Positions 35,986 to 46,316 of a stretch of DNA of 64,000 nucleotides are shown here, in pieces. Source of the stretch: Dioscorea cayenensis subsp. rotundata (Eukaryota; Streptophyta; Magnoliopsida; Dioscoreales; Dioscoreaceae); NCBI RefSeq assembly GCF_009730915.1, contig NC_052477.1:27236578-27300577 (forward strand), read 5' to 3'. The notes below the pieces were generated by a model. It worked only from the letters and a program-made list of their open reading frames with translations. It had not been told where the DNA came from and did not search any database. The position numbers and the translations under genes are program-made. Every line of letters begins with the position of its first letter. Position 1 is the stretch's first letter.

Positions 35986-38332
35986 ATGGGGGTGAATATG
36001 GTGTTCGTCTTGGTGGTTGTGTTTGTTGCAGCACAAGTATCGTCTGTGTTTCCAGCTTCCATTACAGCACCTGCGTTTCTATGGGGTTCTGATGATTATG
36101 GGTACTAGTTTTTTGTTCCCACTGTTTATAGCTTGTGGTTTTTTGTGTTCTGTCTGTTTTCTAGCATAGAGAGAATTAGTGTTTGGATTATATATATCCA
36201 ATCTTTCTTAACTGTAATAGATTATGAATGTAGAAGAGACATTGAATCTTGCATTACAGGCACTAGTTTTTTATTTCACTATTTATAGCTTGTGATTTGT
36301 TTATTCATTTATTTTGTTTTCTAGCAGGGAGTTTTAACCTTTGGACTATAAAAACTATAATGAATTATGAAATAGGAAAAGACAGTGGATTTGCAGAGTA
36401 ATTATGATGTTTTTTACAATCAATTCAGTCAGAAAACTTATGGTTGCTATGTTAAAATTTTCATGGGTTTACTTGATGAACTTTGGTGCCTGTTTGTTTC
36501 AAATCTAGACAAGTTCATTTGGTTCTGTGAGTTTTTGTTGTTTTCATTTAACAGCTACTCACTACAAGATTAATTTTTGTGCTGTTCTGTTCAGTTTATC
36601 ATTGCACGGTGTAAAAGAAGGTATCACTTACCAAACACTCTCTCCCCATTATTTAGCTAAATCTGTGCTCTTTGAAGGCGGTTGGTCAAACATAGTGGTA
36701 TGTTTTTTCACCTGAGGTTTCTTTGGGTTTTTGCCACTGAACTATTTTGTTTTGGTTCAGAAAAGGATGGTAAAAAACTTGATCTGGTTTTCTATTATGT
36801 TTTTCAGTGCTCTATGGAGAATCATCATCCAAAAGTGGATATTGCACTTGTATTTGTTGGGAGAAAGGCAAGTAACTTTAATTTGCTTCAACGTCTTCTT
36901 TATGGACTGCTAGCCGGTTCACTTGCTGTATAAGAATTTGTATAGTATTTCCATATATGTAGATATACTTGATCTCTTAACTTTACCATATATATTTCCA
37001 TATATATATATATGTTGAGCGGTACAATTATTCTGATTCAGTGAACTATTAAACTATTTCTGAAGCTTTTTTGCTGGGAAAAAAGTACAAACAATTAAAA
37101 GCTAGCTAAGCTCTGATTTGATTGTGAATTTTGGGAAGTATTATGCTCAGTTTGCACTGACTAATATGTTGCTATCTTACATCCTGTAGTTGCAATCATC
37201 AGACCTATCAAAGACCAAGTACAAAGACCAAGCTTTGTTGGATGTGTTGAAGGTATAAATTATTTAGTTGTAAACCATTGATTTGACATAATGGCCTAAT
37301 ATGATAAATCATCTTGTTTCTAACATGTATATTTTACTTTGTGTCACTGAACAGCTTTCATTAAGCCACTCCAACTTCTCCATGGCATTCCCATATGTTG
37401 CCTTTTTGGAAGAGAAGGGCAAATTGGACAACTCTTTGTTTTCAGAATTTATTGAAAATTGTGGGCATAAATTAGAAATGAACCATGTTGCATATCTTGA
37501 ATCTTGCTCTATTGATGGCGAGAACTTTAAGAAACTTCAAGATCTACAATCCTTTCAAGTAATCAAACTTTAAACATTTGCTTTCTGAACAACGTTTTTG
37601 CACACTTGGTGGATTAATAACTAAAATTGCAACGGAAATGCAGGATTTTGTTGGTACAAGAATGGAAAATGGGGGAAATGAGAAGAAGACTGATCTTGTG
37701 TTTTTCTGCAATGTTGACTCTGGACAACTAGACCACGTTAAGTCAGAAGGTATGTTGGCTTCCAGAATGAGTAATGTCTGTCTTTCAATCTTGATTTTCT
37801 ATTCTTAGAGGCTTGCTTCAATTTTCAGGAGAAATTTTGCGTGAGCTTGTGAATTTTCTGGATCAATCTGGTGCATCATATTATATGCTTTATGTTTCCG
37901 ACCCATACACGTCACTTCAGTGCCTGCCTAATTTGTCAAGAAGGAGGATTCTTGCAGACAACACTAGCGAAAATTCAACTACATGTGATGGAGTTTGCCA
38001 AATCAAATCATCTCTTTTGGAAGGATTTTTTGTAGTAAGTTATTCTTTTCTTGTCACTGCATTGCAAGATGTGCTGAACCTGTTTATATTAGATAGCTTT
38101 TGTTTAAGCTTATTATTATATCATGCGTACTAACTTGTTTGTGGTTGATGAGAAAAATTCGGTTCTGACATCAAATGATGTTTTTTTGCTGGTTCTTCAT
38201 TTGAAAGTTCATAACTTTGTCCATGCTTATCTGTTTTAGGGGATCGTGCTTCTGATAATATTGATATCAGGCTTGTGTTGTATGATGGGAATCGACACTC
38301 CTACAAAATTTGAGACTCCTCAAGAATTATAA
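35986..38332 (+). CDS. V-type ATPase accessory subunit S1/VOA1 (Ac45)-like membrane protein
   Basis: Eight exons: 35986-36101, 36595-36697, 36808-36867, 37190-37252, 37355-37558, 37644-37749, 37829-38034 and 38240-38332; 316 residues. A signal peptide (MGVNMVFVLVVVFVAAQVSS) is followed by a lumenal region (VKEGITYQTLSPHYLAKSVL, NFSMAFPYVAFLEEKGK, LYVSDPYTSLQCLP). One C-terminal membrane helix (about 287-304, GIVLLIILISGLCCMMGI) precedes a short tail, DTPTKFETPQEL. This type I layout and tail resemble the Ac45/VOA1 assembly factor of the V-ATPase Vo sector, which works in the ER and vacuolar system. Intron 3 has a GC donor (AAAG/GCAAGT at 36868) instead of GT; only this choice keeps the frame. 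It shares a divergent promoter with the RING gene. Confidence 0.87.
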
Positions 38333-39764
38333 TATTTGGTCGAAGAGGTTCCTTGCTGAAACAGTGGAATCTTCAGACGAATGGGATACGATGAGGTTCG
38401 TAAGGCCATACAGATTAATAACTTAGCTGAGATGTATATAGCCTATTATAACTGATGCCTTTAGTCCTAAATCCAGTTGCATGCCTCTTGTACTAGTTTC
38501 CTATTCTGGCAAAATAGGAATAGTTTCTGTTGTATTATCTATATGCTGAAATCTTCATCTTCTGTTTGATGTGGTATGAAGGACTTTCATTATACCAGAA
38601 AATGAAGGTTTCCTTTTGTAATTACAGCAAGATTTTCCTTGTGATTTGCTTGTTGGTGATTTAAAAATTTGAAACTTCAAAATACTAGCGGCACACCAAC
38701 CTTTCCTCAAAATGCTCTAAATGGAAAAAAAGAAAGGTTTCTCCCTTCAATCATGTTATTCTTTATTATATGCCCACTTGCATGGCTTGCTGTCATAAGA
38801 AGAGGAGAAAGAACAAAATCTCCTTAATGAAATCTTGATCAAGTATATAATATCATTTTGGTCCCCCCTTAATTGGGTCAATGAAGAACCAAGATAAAAA
38901 TATTTTTATGGAATAAAATTTATTTATATACATATATGATTTTCTCATCCTTATCAATGTAGAAAGATACATTGAATGATACTTATCTACTTCCCTTAGT
39001 TGAGTTTCTTGTTATTGGTCAATGAATTCATCCATTATTTTATTAAAAGAAAAGAGAAAGAAATTAATGTTATCAGCTTTATCTTATTGTCCCTTTCTCA
39101 GCAACTTGCAAAGCTCTTTGCCCTTTTTATCTCAGATCTAAATCTATGGAAGAAAGATTTCATACAGGGTCCTGCTCCAGTATCAGATCATCAGCCCATC
39201 ATTCATAGATAAGGTGCACATAAGGGTCCTACCTTAACTTACTAATCAGTGCATGATATTGTAATTTCTGTATTATTTGATAGTAAAAATTTTGCTTGGT
39301 AAATTCCTGTTGTACTTTTCTTAAACCAGTAAAAAGTACATATATTCTATGTTCTATTGTCTTCTCTTGCTCTGCATAAGCATTGCCCTTTGGTTTGTCT
39401 CTAGGGATGGATCCTTCACAAAGGTCCTCAGAATTATATATCTGCAATTTTATATTGAACTAACAACATCTGAAGACATGTAAAAGTTAAGTAATTAACA
39501 AATAAACTAATGAAAACTTTTCAACTTCAATCTGACTCACAGATCTGGATCTTGTTCCTTATCTGATTCATTTCACTGCTTACTCATCACTGTTTAGATC
39601 AAGCAAACTGTACAACTTTTCACGCTGGAAAAATTTTCAGACTGAATATTATTCTAGAAGCTCTTCTCGCTACCATTAATGAAGATTATTCAGTAAAATT
39701 GCAGTTATTTTTTCCTCAAAACATGCCTGCAATGTGGTTGATCATCACTACTCCCAGACAACTC
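38333..39764. other. 3' flank of the VOA1-like gene and upstream DNA of MIR169
   Basis: No gene recognised. Likely polyadenylation region of the V-ATPase accessory gene near 38333-38640, then unremarkable sequence leading to the MIR169 promoter. Confidence 0.4.
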
Positions 39765-39772
39765 TATATAAA
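39765..39772 (+). promoter_or_regulatory. TATA box of the MIR169 transcript
   Basis: TATATAAA lies about 112 bases before the foldback. Plant MIR genes are transcribed by Pol II, commonly from a TATA promoter; the predicted start is near 39797. Confidence 0.6.
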
Positions 39773-39876
39773 CACCATTGGCCTCCTTCCTATACACAGT
39801 ACACTTATCTTCTCCTTAGCTTCTCCTTTGAAATTTCAGCAATACTCATATCCATCCATGGTTTTGCATGGAGGCC

Positions 39877-40003
39877 CAGGAAATATGGTGCAGCCAAGGA
39901 TGACTTGCCGATTCTTCGGTCGGAGTAATCAGTCTTGTTCCTCAAATGGAATTATAGAGATGAGGAAGTCGGCAAGTTGTCTTTGGCTACATGTTGTTTC
40001 CTG
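39877..40003 (+). ncRNA. MIR169: MIR169 precursor hairpin
   Basis: The 21 bases at 39891-39911 (starting CAGCCAAGGATG, ending CTTGCCGA) equal the classical miR169a mature sequence. The opposite strand of the stem, 39971-39991 (starting GGCAAGTTGTCT), is the usual star sequence with G-U pairs and small mismatches. The base of the stem is closed by CAGGAAA (39877-39883) pairing with TTTCCTG (39997-40003). The loop side is about 45-60 bases. miR169 guides cleavage of NF-YA mRNAs, affecting drought, nitrogen response and flowering. Small frames crossing the hairpin are not thought to be proteins. Confidence 0.95.
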
Positions 40004-42179
40004 CTACTCATGCAAAGCCTTTGATGACCATATTATCATGCATTCACTTGGCTTCTTCAGATAATCATCATTTTTAACTTGCGTTCCTTCAAATTGTTTT
40101 TCTCTTGCTTTGTCTTACATAACATAGTATTTGATGCGATATAGACTGAAGTCCAAAGCAATTGTATTGTTTTTTTTTTTTAAAGGATGCAATGTGTTTA
40201 GAAGAATGCTCACAAAGAAGAACAACAAAGTAAAACTTGACTGAATCATGGAACTATAAGGAGACGGAAATTTGAAGGGAAGTTCATGGAAGATGATGAT
40301 GATAAAGGTTTGCTTTTTTTTTTGTCTTTTATTTTTTCTGAATTCATGGGGCATTTCTCAATCATATGATGCAAATTTGGAAAGATAAGATTCTTCTCTT
40401 CCCATGCACTAGAAGTTAACAACCTTTTTCAGAATGACACTAATGGCTGTTGCTACTTTGGAAAGGCCTGAACAGACATGCGTGGGAAGGTATGGCCCTT
40501 GTTCAAACAAGACAATGGATGATATCATTCAATCTATGTAGTTGGAAACAATGCAGGACCATTTCCTTTTGGGGCTTTTTACCTGTTACTGACACTTGGC
40601 ACAATTTTTAATGCAAGTATCTGGTTTGAAGTTATGGTTTCTACATTTTTCCTAGCTGACATCTTTTGATTATGACTCCAATTAGCATACTTGCTATATT
40701 AATGGATTTGATATCCATTTAGATATTGATTTCTTTTTTTAATATGCTTGGTCATACTCCTTACATGTGGCATGAATTGTACAATTTTAATTAATGTTTA
40801 TTTTTTTAAAAAAAAATTGAATGTAAATACATGGAAGTAACAGAGTGCAGCACAACTTATTGTCAGTAATTAATTAATCAATACTAATAAACAGAAACAC
40901 ATGGGAGTGGCATAAATAGAAGTTACAAGATGTGACAGGAATATCACTACTTTTCAGGGAATGACATCAAACGCAGCAATGATCAGCTCAAATTAAATAA
41001 GAACAGTATGCTTGATTAAATCTACAAACTTCTGTATTTCACGGAAAGAATTGGCAATTCACATTTTTTGGCTTAAAGTGTGATTACATGAATTCTAGAC
41101 AAACAAATAATAGTGATGCCTCTGCATGATTATTTAATTGTTACAATCTGCCTAAGCAATGCATTGAGACAGACAATGAACTGATTCATCATTAGATGTT
41201 AATAAGCAGCTTGATTAACATTTCACTGATAAAATGCAGTAATAACCTTTAAAGATACCTGGAACATTTGATTGAGTGACAATATTTTCGTTTTGATGTG
41301 AATAAACAATGAAAGCTCCACAACAATCAAGAAAGTTCTGCAAGAAAAAAGACAAGTAAAAGACCTTTGTCATTAAACAAGAGTGGGCCATTGAAAACTT
41401 TATTATGGGACAGTGATCACGGGTAGGGTTCAATTAGATGACCCCACTTTCCTCTGTACTCATATTAATGTAAATGTAAACAATGGCATTAGAATGATAA
41501 CTATTGAGGTACTCTTTCTGTGGTTATAGAGAAAAACTTAACATACTCCGGATTTTGTCTCCATCCATAAGCTGTTTCTTAGCCTTTCTTGACTGGAAGT
41601 TGGGAAGAACTTTTTAGGAAAATTAAATAACCTCACATTGAATATCCACAGGTAATGTCACATGAAAGGCTTGTGCAACTTAATCAGCGGCTCTGAAAAC
41701 TGTATGAACTATTAATGACTTTCCAGTTTAGACACCCCAAACTCTTTCACATGACTTCATTACTCATCTTGCCAGCTGCTATGAAATTGCCAGTATATTC
41801 CAATCCATTTTGAGACTTTCAAATCAGTTTATGATGTACAACGTGATATATCGTTTGGACAATGGTTTGAGGGGTGGCAAGTCAAATTCCTGTACCTTCA
41901 CATCACTTTCTGATTGCAATGGGAATCAGATAACTTTGCTTCAATCTCAAACTGCTTCTAGAGTCTCCTCTTTGATTTCATTAAGCTTTCTTCAACTTCA
42001 AGTGTTCCTTTCATCTGGCTTAATAATTTTAATAAGAGAAATAAGTGAAACAAGGCAAAATTGATGGCTGGGATCTTTTGAAACATGGCTTGCAGTGAAT
42101 GCAGACTCTTGAGTGAAACTCAGGCAATAGTATCAGCTCTCAATGCAAGTATTCTCATTCATCCTACTTTCGTGTCAAG
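40004..42179. other. Interval between MIR169 and the PPR gene
   Basis: Includes the likely remainder of the MIR169 primary transcript, AT-rich DNA, and the 3' flank of the PPR gene on the minus strand (about 41480-42179). No further gene recognised. Confidence 0.4.
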
Positions 42180-43805
42180 CTACTCTCCATACAACATTGG
42201 TGGAAACCCGCGTATCCTCAAGTGTCCATCTATTGAGTATAAAACCTCGTATATCATCTTAAAACAAGGATGAGACCCATCTCTAGAAGTGAATTCATGG
42301 ACTGTGCCATCCACCTCAATAGAACTCCCTCCTGGCACCTTCTTCACACTTTCAACCTTCATCATTTTCCTCAGCTTCCCAACACCCTCCCACTTCCCAT
42401 GTGCCGCATAAATGTTAGACAGGAGTGTATAGTTCCCACTATTATGAGGCTCTACCTCAATAAGCTTCCTTAATGCATACTCTCCGAGCTCAACATCGCC
42501 ACAGGTTCTCGCTGCCGCTAAAAGAGCTCCCCAAATGGCTGCATTCGCCTTAAAGGGCATATCCTTGATAAGATCTCTTGCCTCTTTAAGACAACCAGCG
42601 CGGCCAAGAAGATCAACCATGCATCCATAGTGTTCAATCTTAGGCTCAACATTGTAGCAACTGCTCATATTATCGAAATACAAGCGGCCTAAATCAGTTT
42701 GTCCAGCATGACTACAAGCAGATAGGATGGCTATAAAAGTAACATCATTTGGTCGAACATTTTGCATCTCCATCCTCTTGAACATATTAAGAGCTTCATT
42801 GCCAAGCCCATGCAGTGCAAACCCTGCAATCATTATAGTCCAAGTAATAACACTCCTGCTCTGCATGCTCTCAAAGACATTCAATGCTTCCTCTATGTTG
42901 CCACATTTTGCATACATGTCTATCAATGCGTTCATCAAGGGAACAATCTTATAAAACCCACGCTTTTTTGTATACCTGTGAATCCACTCCCCTAAATCCA
43001 AAGCACCCAATTGAGCACAAGCAGATAATGCCGCCAACAATGCAATCTCATCAGGATCAACACCACCCTCAAGCTGCATTCTTCTGAAGATTTCAATAGC
43101 CTCAGCAGCACGATTCATCTGCGCATAACCAGCAATCACCGCCGTCCAGGAGATCACATTCCGTTCTGGCATTTGCTCAAAAAGAACCCGTGCACTCTCC
43201 AACTCCCCATGCCGAACATATCCAGCAACCATAGCATTCCACACAACCACATCCCTTTGAGGAATTCCATCAAACAGCTTGCGTGCATGATCAATACCTC
43301 CACAAAAAGAGTACATATGAATTAAACCAGTCATCACATGAACATCCAAACCAAACCCCAGCCTCACAATCTGCCCATGAAGCTCTTGCCCGAGTTCAAG
43401 AACCGACAAATGCGCAGCAGCTTTCAATGCAAAAGGGAAAGAATAAGTATCAGGCCGGAGACCCGTCGCTTGTATTCCATTAAACAGAAAGATTGCATCT
43501 TTAGCAAAGCCAGCACGAGAGAGACTTCTAATCATGGTGTTATAGGCGTACACATCATGGCACTCTCGGTGTTTGAAGATCGAATAAGCGAGGTCTGTGA
43601 AGCCAAGGAGGGAGCATGCAAGGATGAGCTTGCTCAGCAGGACGGCGTCCATGTCGAGACCTCGGTGAAGCATGAAGGCGTGGGCTTGCGAGATGTGCTT
43701 CAAGGTTGAGCATTTGTTCAGTAGAGAAGAGATCAAGGAGAGATGGGAGAGAGATGAAGACGATGACGAGAAGCATCGGAGATGACCCCAGCTCGGAAGA
43801 AGCAT
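42180..43805 (-). CDS. Pentatricopeptide repeat protein, PLS class with E domain (At5g56310-like)
   Basis: Intronless, 541 residues from the ATG at 43805; an in-frame GTG five codons earlier is less likely. The N-terminus is Ser-rich and basic, fitting an organelle transit peptide. Tandem PPR motifs run from about residue 50 to 440, for example YAYNTMIRSLSRAGFAKDAI, VVWNAMVAGYVRHGELESAR, VISWTAVIAGYAQMNRAAEA and VITWTIMIAGFALHGLGNEA. The C-terminal E/E+ region includes GNYTLLSNIYAAHGKWEGV and GGSSIEVDGTVHEF; there is no DYW domain. Such proteins bind organellar RNA and usually specify C-to-U editing sites by recruiting a DYW partner. The target site is unknown; codes at positions 5 and last of each repeat could predict it. 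Confidence 0.93.
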   Translation of the reverse strand: MLLPSWGHLRCFSSSSSSLSHLSLISSLLNKCSTLKHISQAHAFMLHRGLDMDAVLLSKLILACSLLGFTDLAYSIFKHRECHDVYAYNTMIRSLSRAGFAKDAIFLFNGIQATGLRPDTYSFPFALKAAAHLSVLELGQELHGQIVRLGFGLDVHVMTGLIHMYSFCGGIDHARKLFDGIPQRDVVVWNAMVAGYVRHGELESARVLFEQMPERNVISWTAVIAGYAQMNRAAEAIEIFRRMQLEGGVDPDEIALLAALSACAQLGALDLGEWIHRYTKKRGFYKIVPLMNALIDMYAKCGNIEEALNVFESMQSRSVITWTIMIAGFALHGLGNEALNMFKRMEMQNVRPNDVTFIAILSACSHAGQTDLGRLYFDNMSSCYNVEPKIEHYGCMVDLLGRAGCLKEARDLIKDMPFKANAAIWGALLAAARTCGDVELGEYALRKLIEVEPHNSGNYTLLSNIYAAHGKWEGVGKLRKMMKVESVKKVPGGSSIEVDGTVHEFTSRDGSHPCFKMIYEVLYSIDGHLRIRGFPPMLYGE

Positions 43806-43992
43806 TGCCGTCGTCTTCACGGTGATCTTTCCGGTGAACTAATTTTGCATTAAAACCCCCATAAAAAGAAGTAATTACGTAAACGACTTCACGAAGTTTT
43901 TGCGCGTATACCCTTCCGAAAAACAATATTTAATTAATTGTATACTCTGTAAAACTTTTAGTTGATATTTATGAAATATTTAATATAAAATA

Positions 43993-44232
43993 CTGTTTAT
44001 TTTTATTTGTCATAGTTAACCGAATCTCACTCACCAATAAACTTAAGTTATATCACAAAATATTATAAAAAATTAGTTATCTTTTTAAAATTATCTTTAA
44101 ATTATATCTTCACATTTCTCTTACAAAATATTGAATAGAGTATTAAGAATAATTTTGAAAAAAATAATAAATGTTTTTGATATTAAAAAATAAAAAAATT
44201 GAATTTGTGACAGATAAAAAAAATGGAGGGAG
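43993..44232. mobile_element. Stowaway-like MITE (Tc1/mariner)
   Basis: About 240 bases flanked by TA dinucleotides (43991-43992 and 44233-44234). The right end reads, inward, CTCCCTCCATTTTTTTTATC, the hallmark Stowaway terminus. The left end (CTGTTTATTTTTATTTGTCA) is a degraded mate, sharing the TTTTTAT(T/C)TGTCA core. AT-rich interior without coding capacity. Confidence 0.7.
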
Positions 44233-45610
44233 TATCATTAGAAACATTAGAGTCTTTTTTTTTTTGGAATGATGGTTTTTATTATTATTTCTTTCGTTTC
44301 TTTTATTTATTCAAAAAAAAAAATTGTATGCTAGGATACGGTGATTCCTGGATGTGGGTATATGTATAATTTTTCTTTAAAAAAATTAAAAAAATGGATA
44401 AAAAATATGTATAAACATGAAGTCATCTCAAGAAAAAATTGAAGAATGCCAATATATTCTTACATCATAGATATGTGCTATCCCAAACAGACCACTATTA
44501 ATTATTTTTTAAACCAATATATATATATATATAGTGTGTAAAATCATGAATGTACCCTTATTATGCACAATTTTTATGACACAAACTAAACATTTGTCTG
44601 AGTACAACATCCAAACTCAAAATTATTTATACTAGTTCAGTTGACATATATATATATATATATATATATAACTGAGATTGAGAAAATATATAAATTGAAA
44701 AATAGTAATAAATTTTACTTAAGATAAGTAATGTTTTAAGTGCTTTTTTTTGTCTTGCAGTTTGCTTGCATATTCATTTTTGTACTCATATACTTTTAAA
44801 ATATTCAAGATTGTTGAACTTTGATTTTTTATGCATTTTAATCTCTGAATATAAAAAATATTTAGCGCGGTGATTACTTGATATAGTACGAGAAATATAT
44901 CATTATTTTATTTTATTTAGATTTAAAAATAATTTTTAAAGTTATAAAATAATTTATTAAGTAATAATGTAGCTCAATTTAATAAACTTGAATATTATCA
45001 CTATCCACAATGGTCTTATATTACCATTCCTCCAATAATAAAGCAATGATTTTTCATCTATCTCCCAACTTAATAGTCAAAAATTCAAGTTCTATGAGTG
45101 CTCTCCCCTTTTTTTAAAATAAAAAATAAAAATATTTGTTTTAAATTTCAAATTGCATGAAAAACCAGATAAAATAAATTATATAAACCTGTGCCCATTG
45201 TTTTGAATATTTTAAAGCCAACATTTGATTAGTACAACAGTAAAAAAAGTACTCTCCAATCTCCATGAGCAACCATGATCATACTATAGCAATACCATTC
45301 GTGAAATGTTCTGTACACTTCTAGATTGTAAAGCACCATGATTATAATATCTTTATATATTATCTTAAGCGCATAACATATTTTCATTAATATGAGCATT
45401 AGTCCATCTTATATAATAGGTCTCTTCAGAAATCACTAAGCCACCATAAATAGTGCATCTCATATATTATTTTTAGGGGCACGTAACAAACTTTCATTAT
45501 CTTGTGTATTAGTTTTTTCCCCACATAATAAATTCTTACGAGGTTATTAAGCCATTATAACTAGTACATCTCTATACATGACAGTCATTACAAACATAGG
45601 TCACAACAAA

Positions 45611-45933
45611 GGTTCATTTCACTTATTTGCCACAAATGTTTATATTTTATAACAGTGTGGTCACAAAACTTTTTTTATAACACAAAAGTCCACTTAACTT
45701 TATTCCGGTTATATCTATGACTACAGTGACCTATTTTAAGACTATTTCTGACGCCATATCAACACCACATTAGCGCCACATCAGCAAATTCACTGGAAAC
45801 AACTTTAAAACATGTCATCGTGGACATAAGTACAATCGGAACAAAGTTAAACAATTTTTATATTATCAAAAAAAAAATTTATGATCACAGCGTTATTAAA
45901 TGCAAAAATTAGTGGTTACGAATGAAATGAACC
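45611..45933. mobile_element. MITE with long terminal inverted repeats (Mutator-like)
   Basis: The left end (GGTTCATTTCACTTATTTGC) matches the reverse complement of the right end (GGGTTCATTTCATTCGTAAC), and imperfect inverted similarity continues inward for over 60 bases (GTGGTCACAAAACTT versus GTGATCATAAATTTT). No coding capacity. Long TIRs suggest a Mutator-type MITE. Flanking duplications are not clear. Confidence 0.6.
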
Positions 45934-46106
45934 CGTTACAAATTACAACAAACATTAAAATTTTACTCAGATTTAACTAATTAATAAATTAAATTAAAAA
46001 TAAATAAATAAATAAAATAATAATTACCAAGAGGTGGAAACGCGGGGGAAGAGTGAAGAAGAAGAAGATGGAGCGGTAGTAAAAACTCTTTGGCGAGAAG
46101 ATCGGG

Positions 46107-46316
46107 ATGAAACCGTTAAAAACTTTGGTATGCTATGTTATGCTCAACCCCACAAGTCAAAGCCAATGGCGCCATCATCCTCCCCACCCACCAAACCCTA
46201 ACCCTAACCCTAACCCTAACCCTAACCCGCAACAATCCTTATCCCCCCAACTCGCTTCCTCTTTCCTTCTCTTCGTTCCGTTAGACTTCCATGGACGGAG
46301 GACCCGGGGGCGGTGA
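46107..46316 (+). other. Upstream ORF overlapping the Pur-alpha start
   Basis: If transcription starts upstream of 46107, the ATG there opens a 69-codon frame that runs past the Pur-alpha ATG at 46291 in a different frame. The telomere-type repeat is read in it as alternating Asn-Pro. Such an overlapping uORF would lower main-frame translation. It is not thought to make a useful protein. Confidence 0.4.
46196..46228 (+). repeat. Interstitial telomere-type array (CCCTAA)5.5 in the Pur-alpha leader
   Basis: Five and a half perfect CCCTAA units, preceded by AAA so that the first box reads AAACCCTAACCC. The array ends 62 bases before the Pur-alpha start codon. The unit is the six-base type rather than the seven-base CCCTAAA common in plants. 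Telo boxes in plant promoters and leaders act with TCP or site II elements in cycling cells. Confidence 0.9.

Larger units (their letters stand above)
43806..46106. other. Intergenic DNA with MITEs
   Basis: Between the divergent PPR (-) and Pur-alpha (+) genes. Holds two MITEs listed separately, (TA)n runs near 44519-44534 and 44646-44670, and AT-rich DNA. No gene seen. Confidence 0.45.

Noticed and set aside
36868-36876. GT donor at 36872 for exon 3 of the VOA1-like gene
   Set aside because: It adds four bases and breaks the frame with exon 4; the GC donor keeps phase 0.
39699-40064. Open frames of up to 121 codons over 39.7-40.06 kb, with a TATA box upstream
   Set aside because: They overlap the MIR169 foldback; the TATA box fits the primary microRNA transcript better.
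43806-43820. PPR start at a GTG five codons upstream of the ATG
   Set aside because: Plant nuclear genes very rarely start at GTG, and an ATG follows at 43805.
46196-46228. True telomere or chromosome end
   Set aside because: Only five and a half units, inside a gene leader with genes on both sides.
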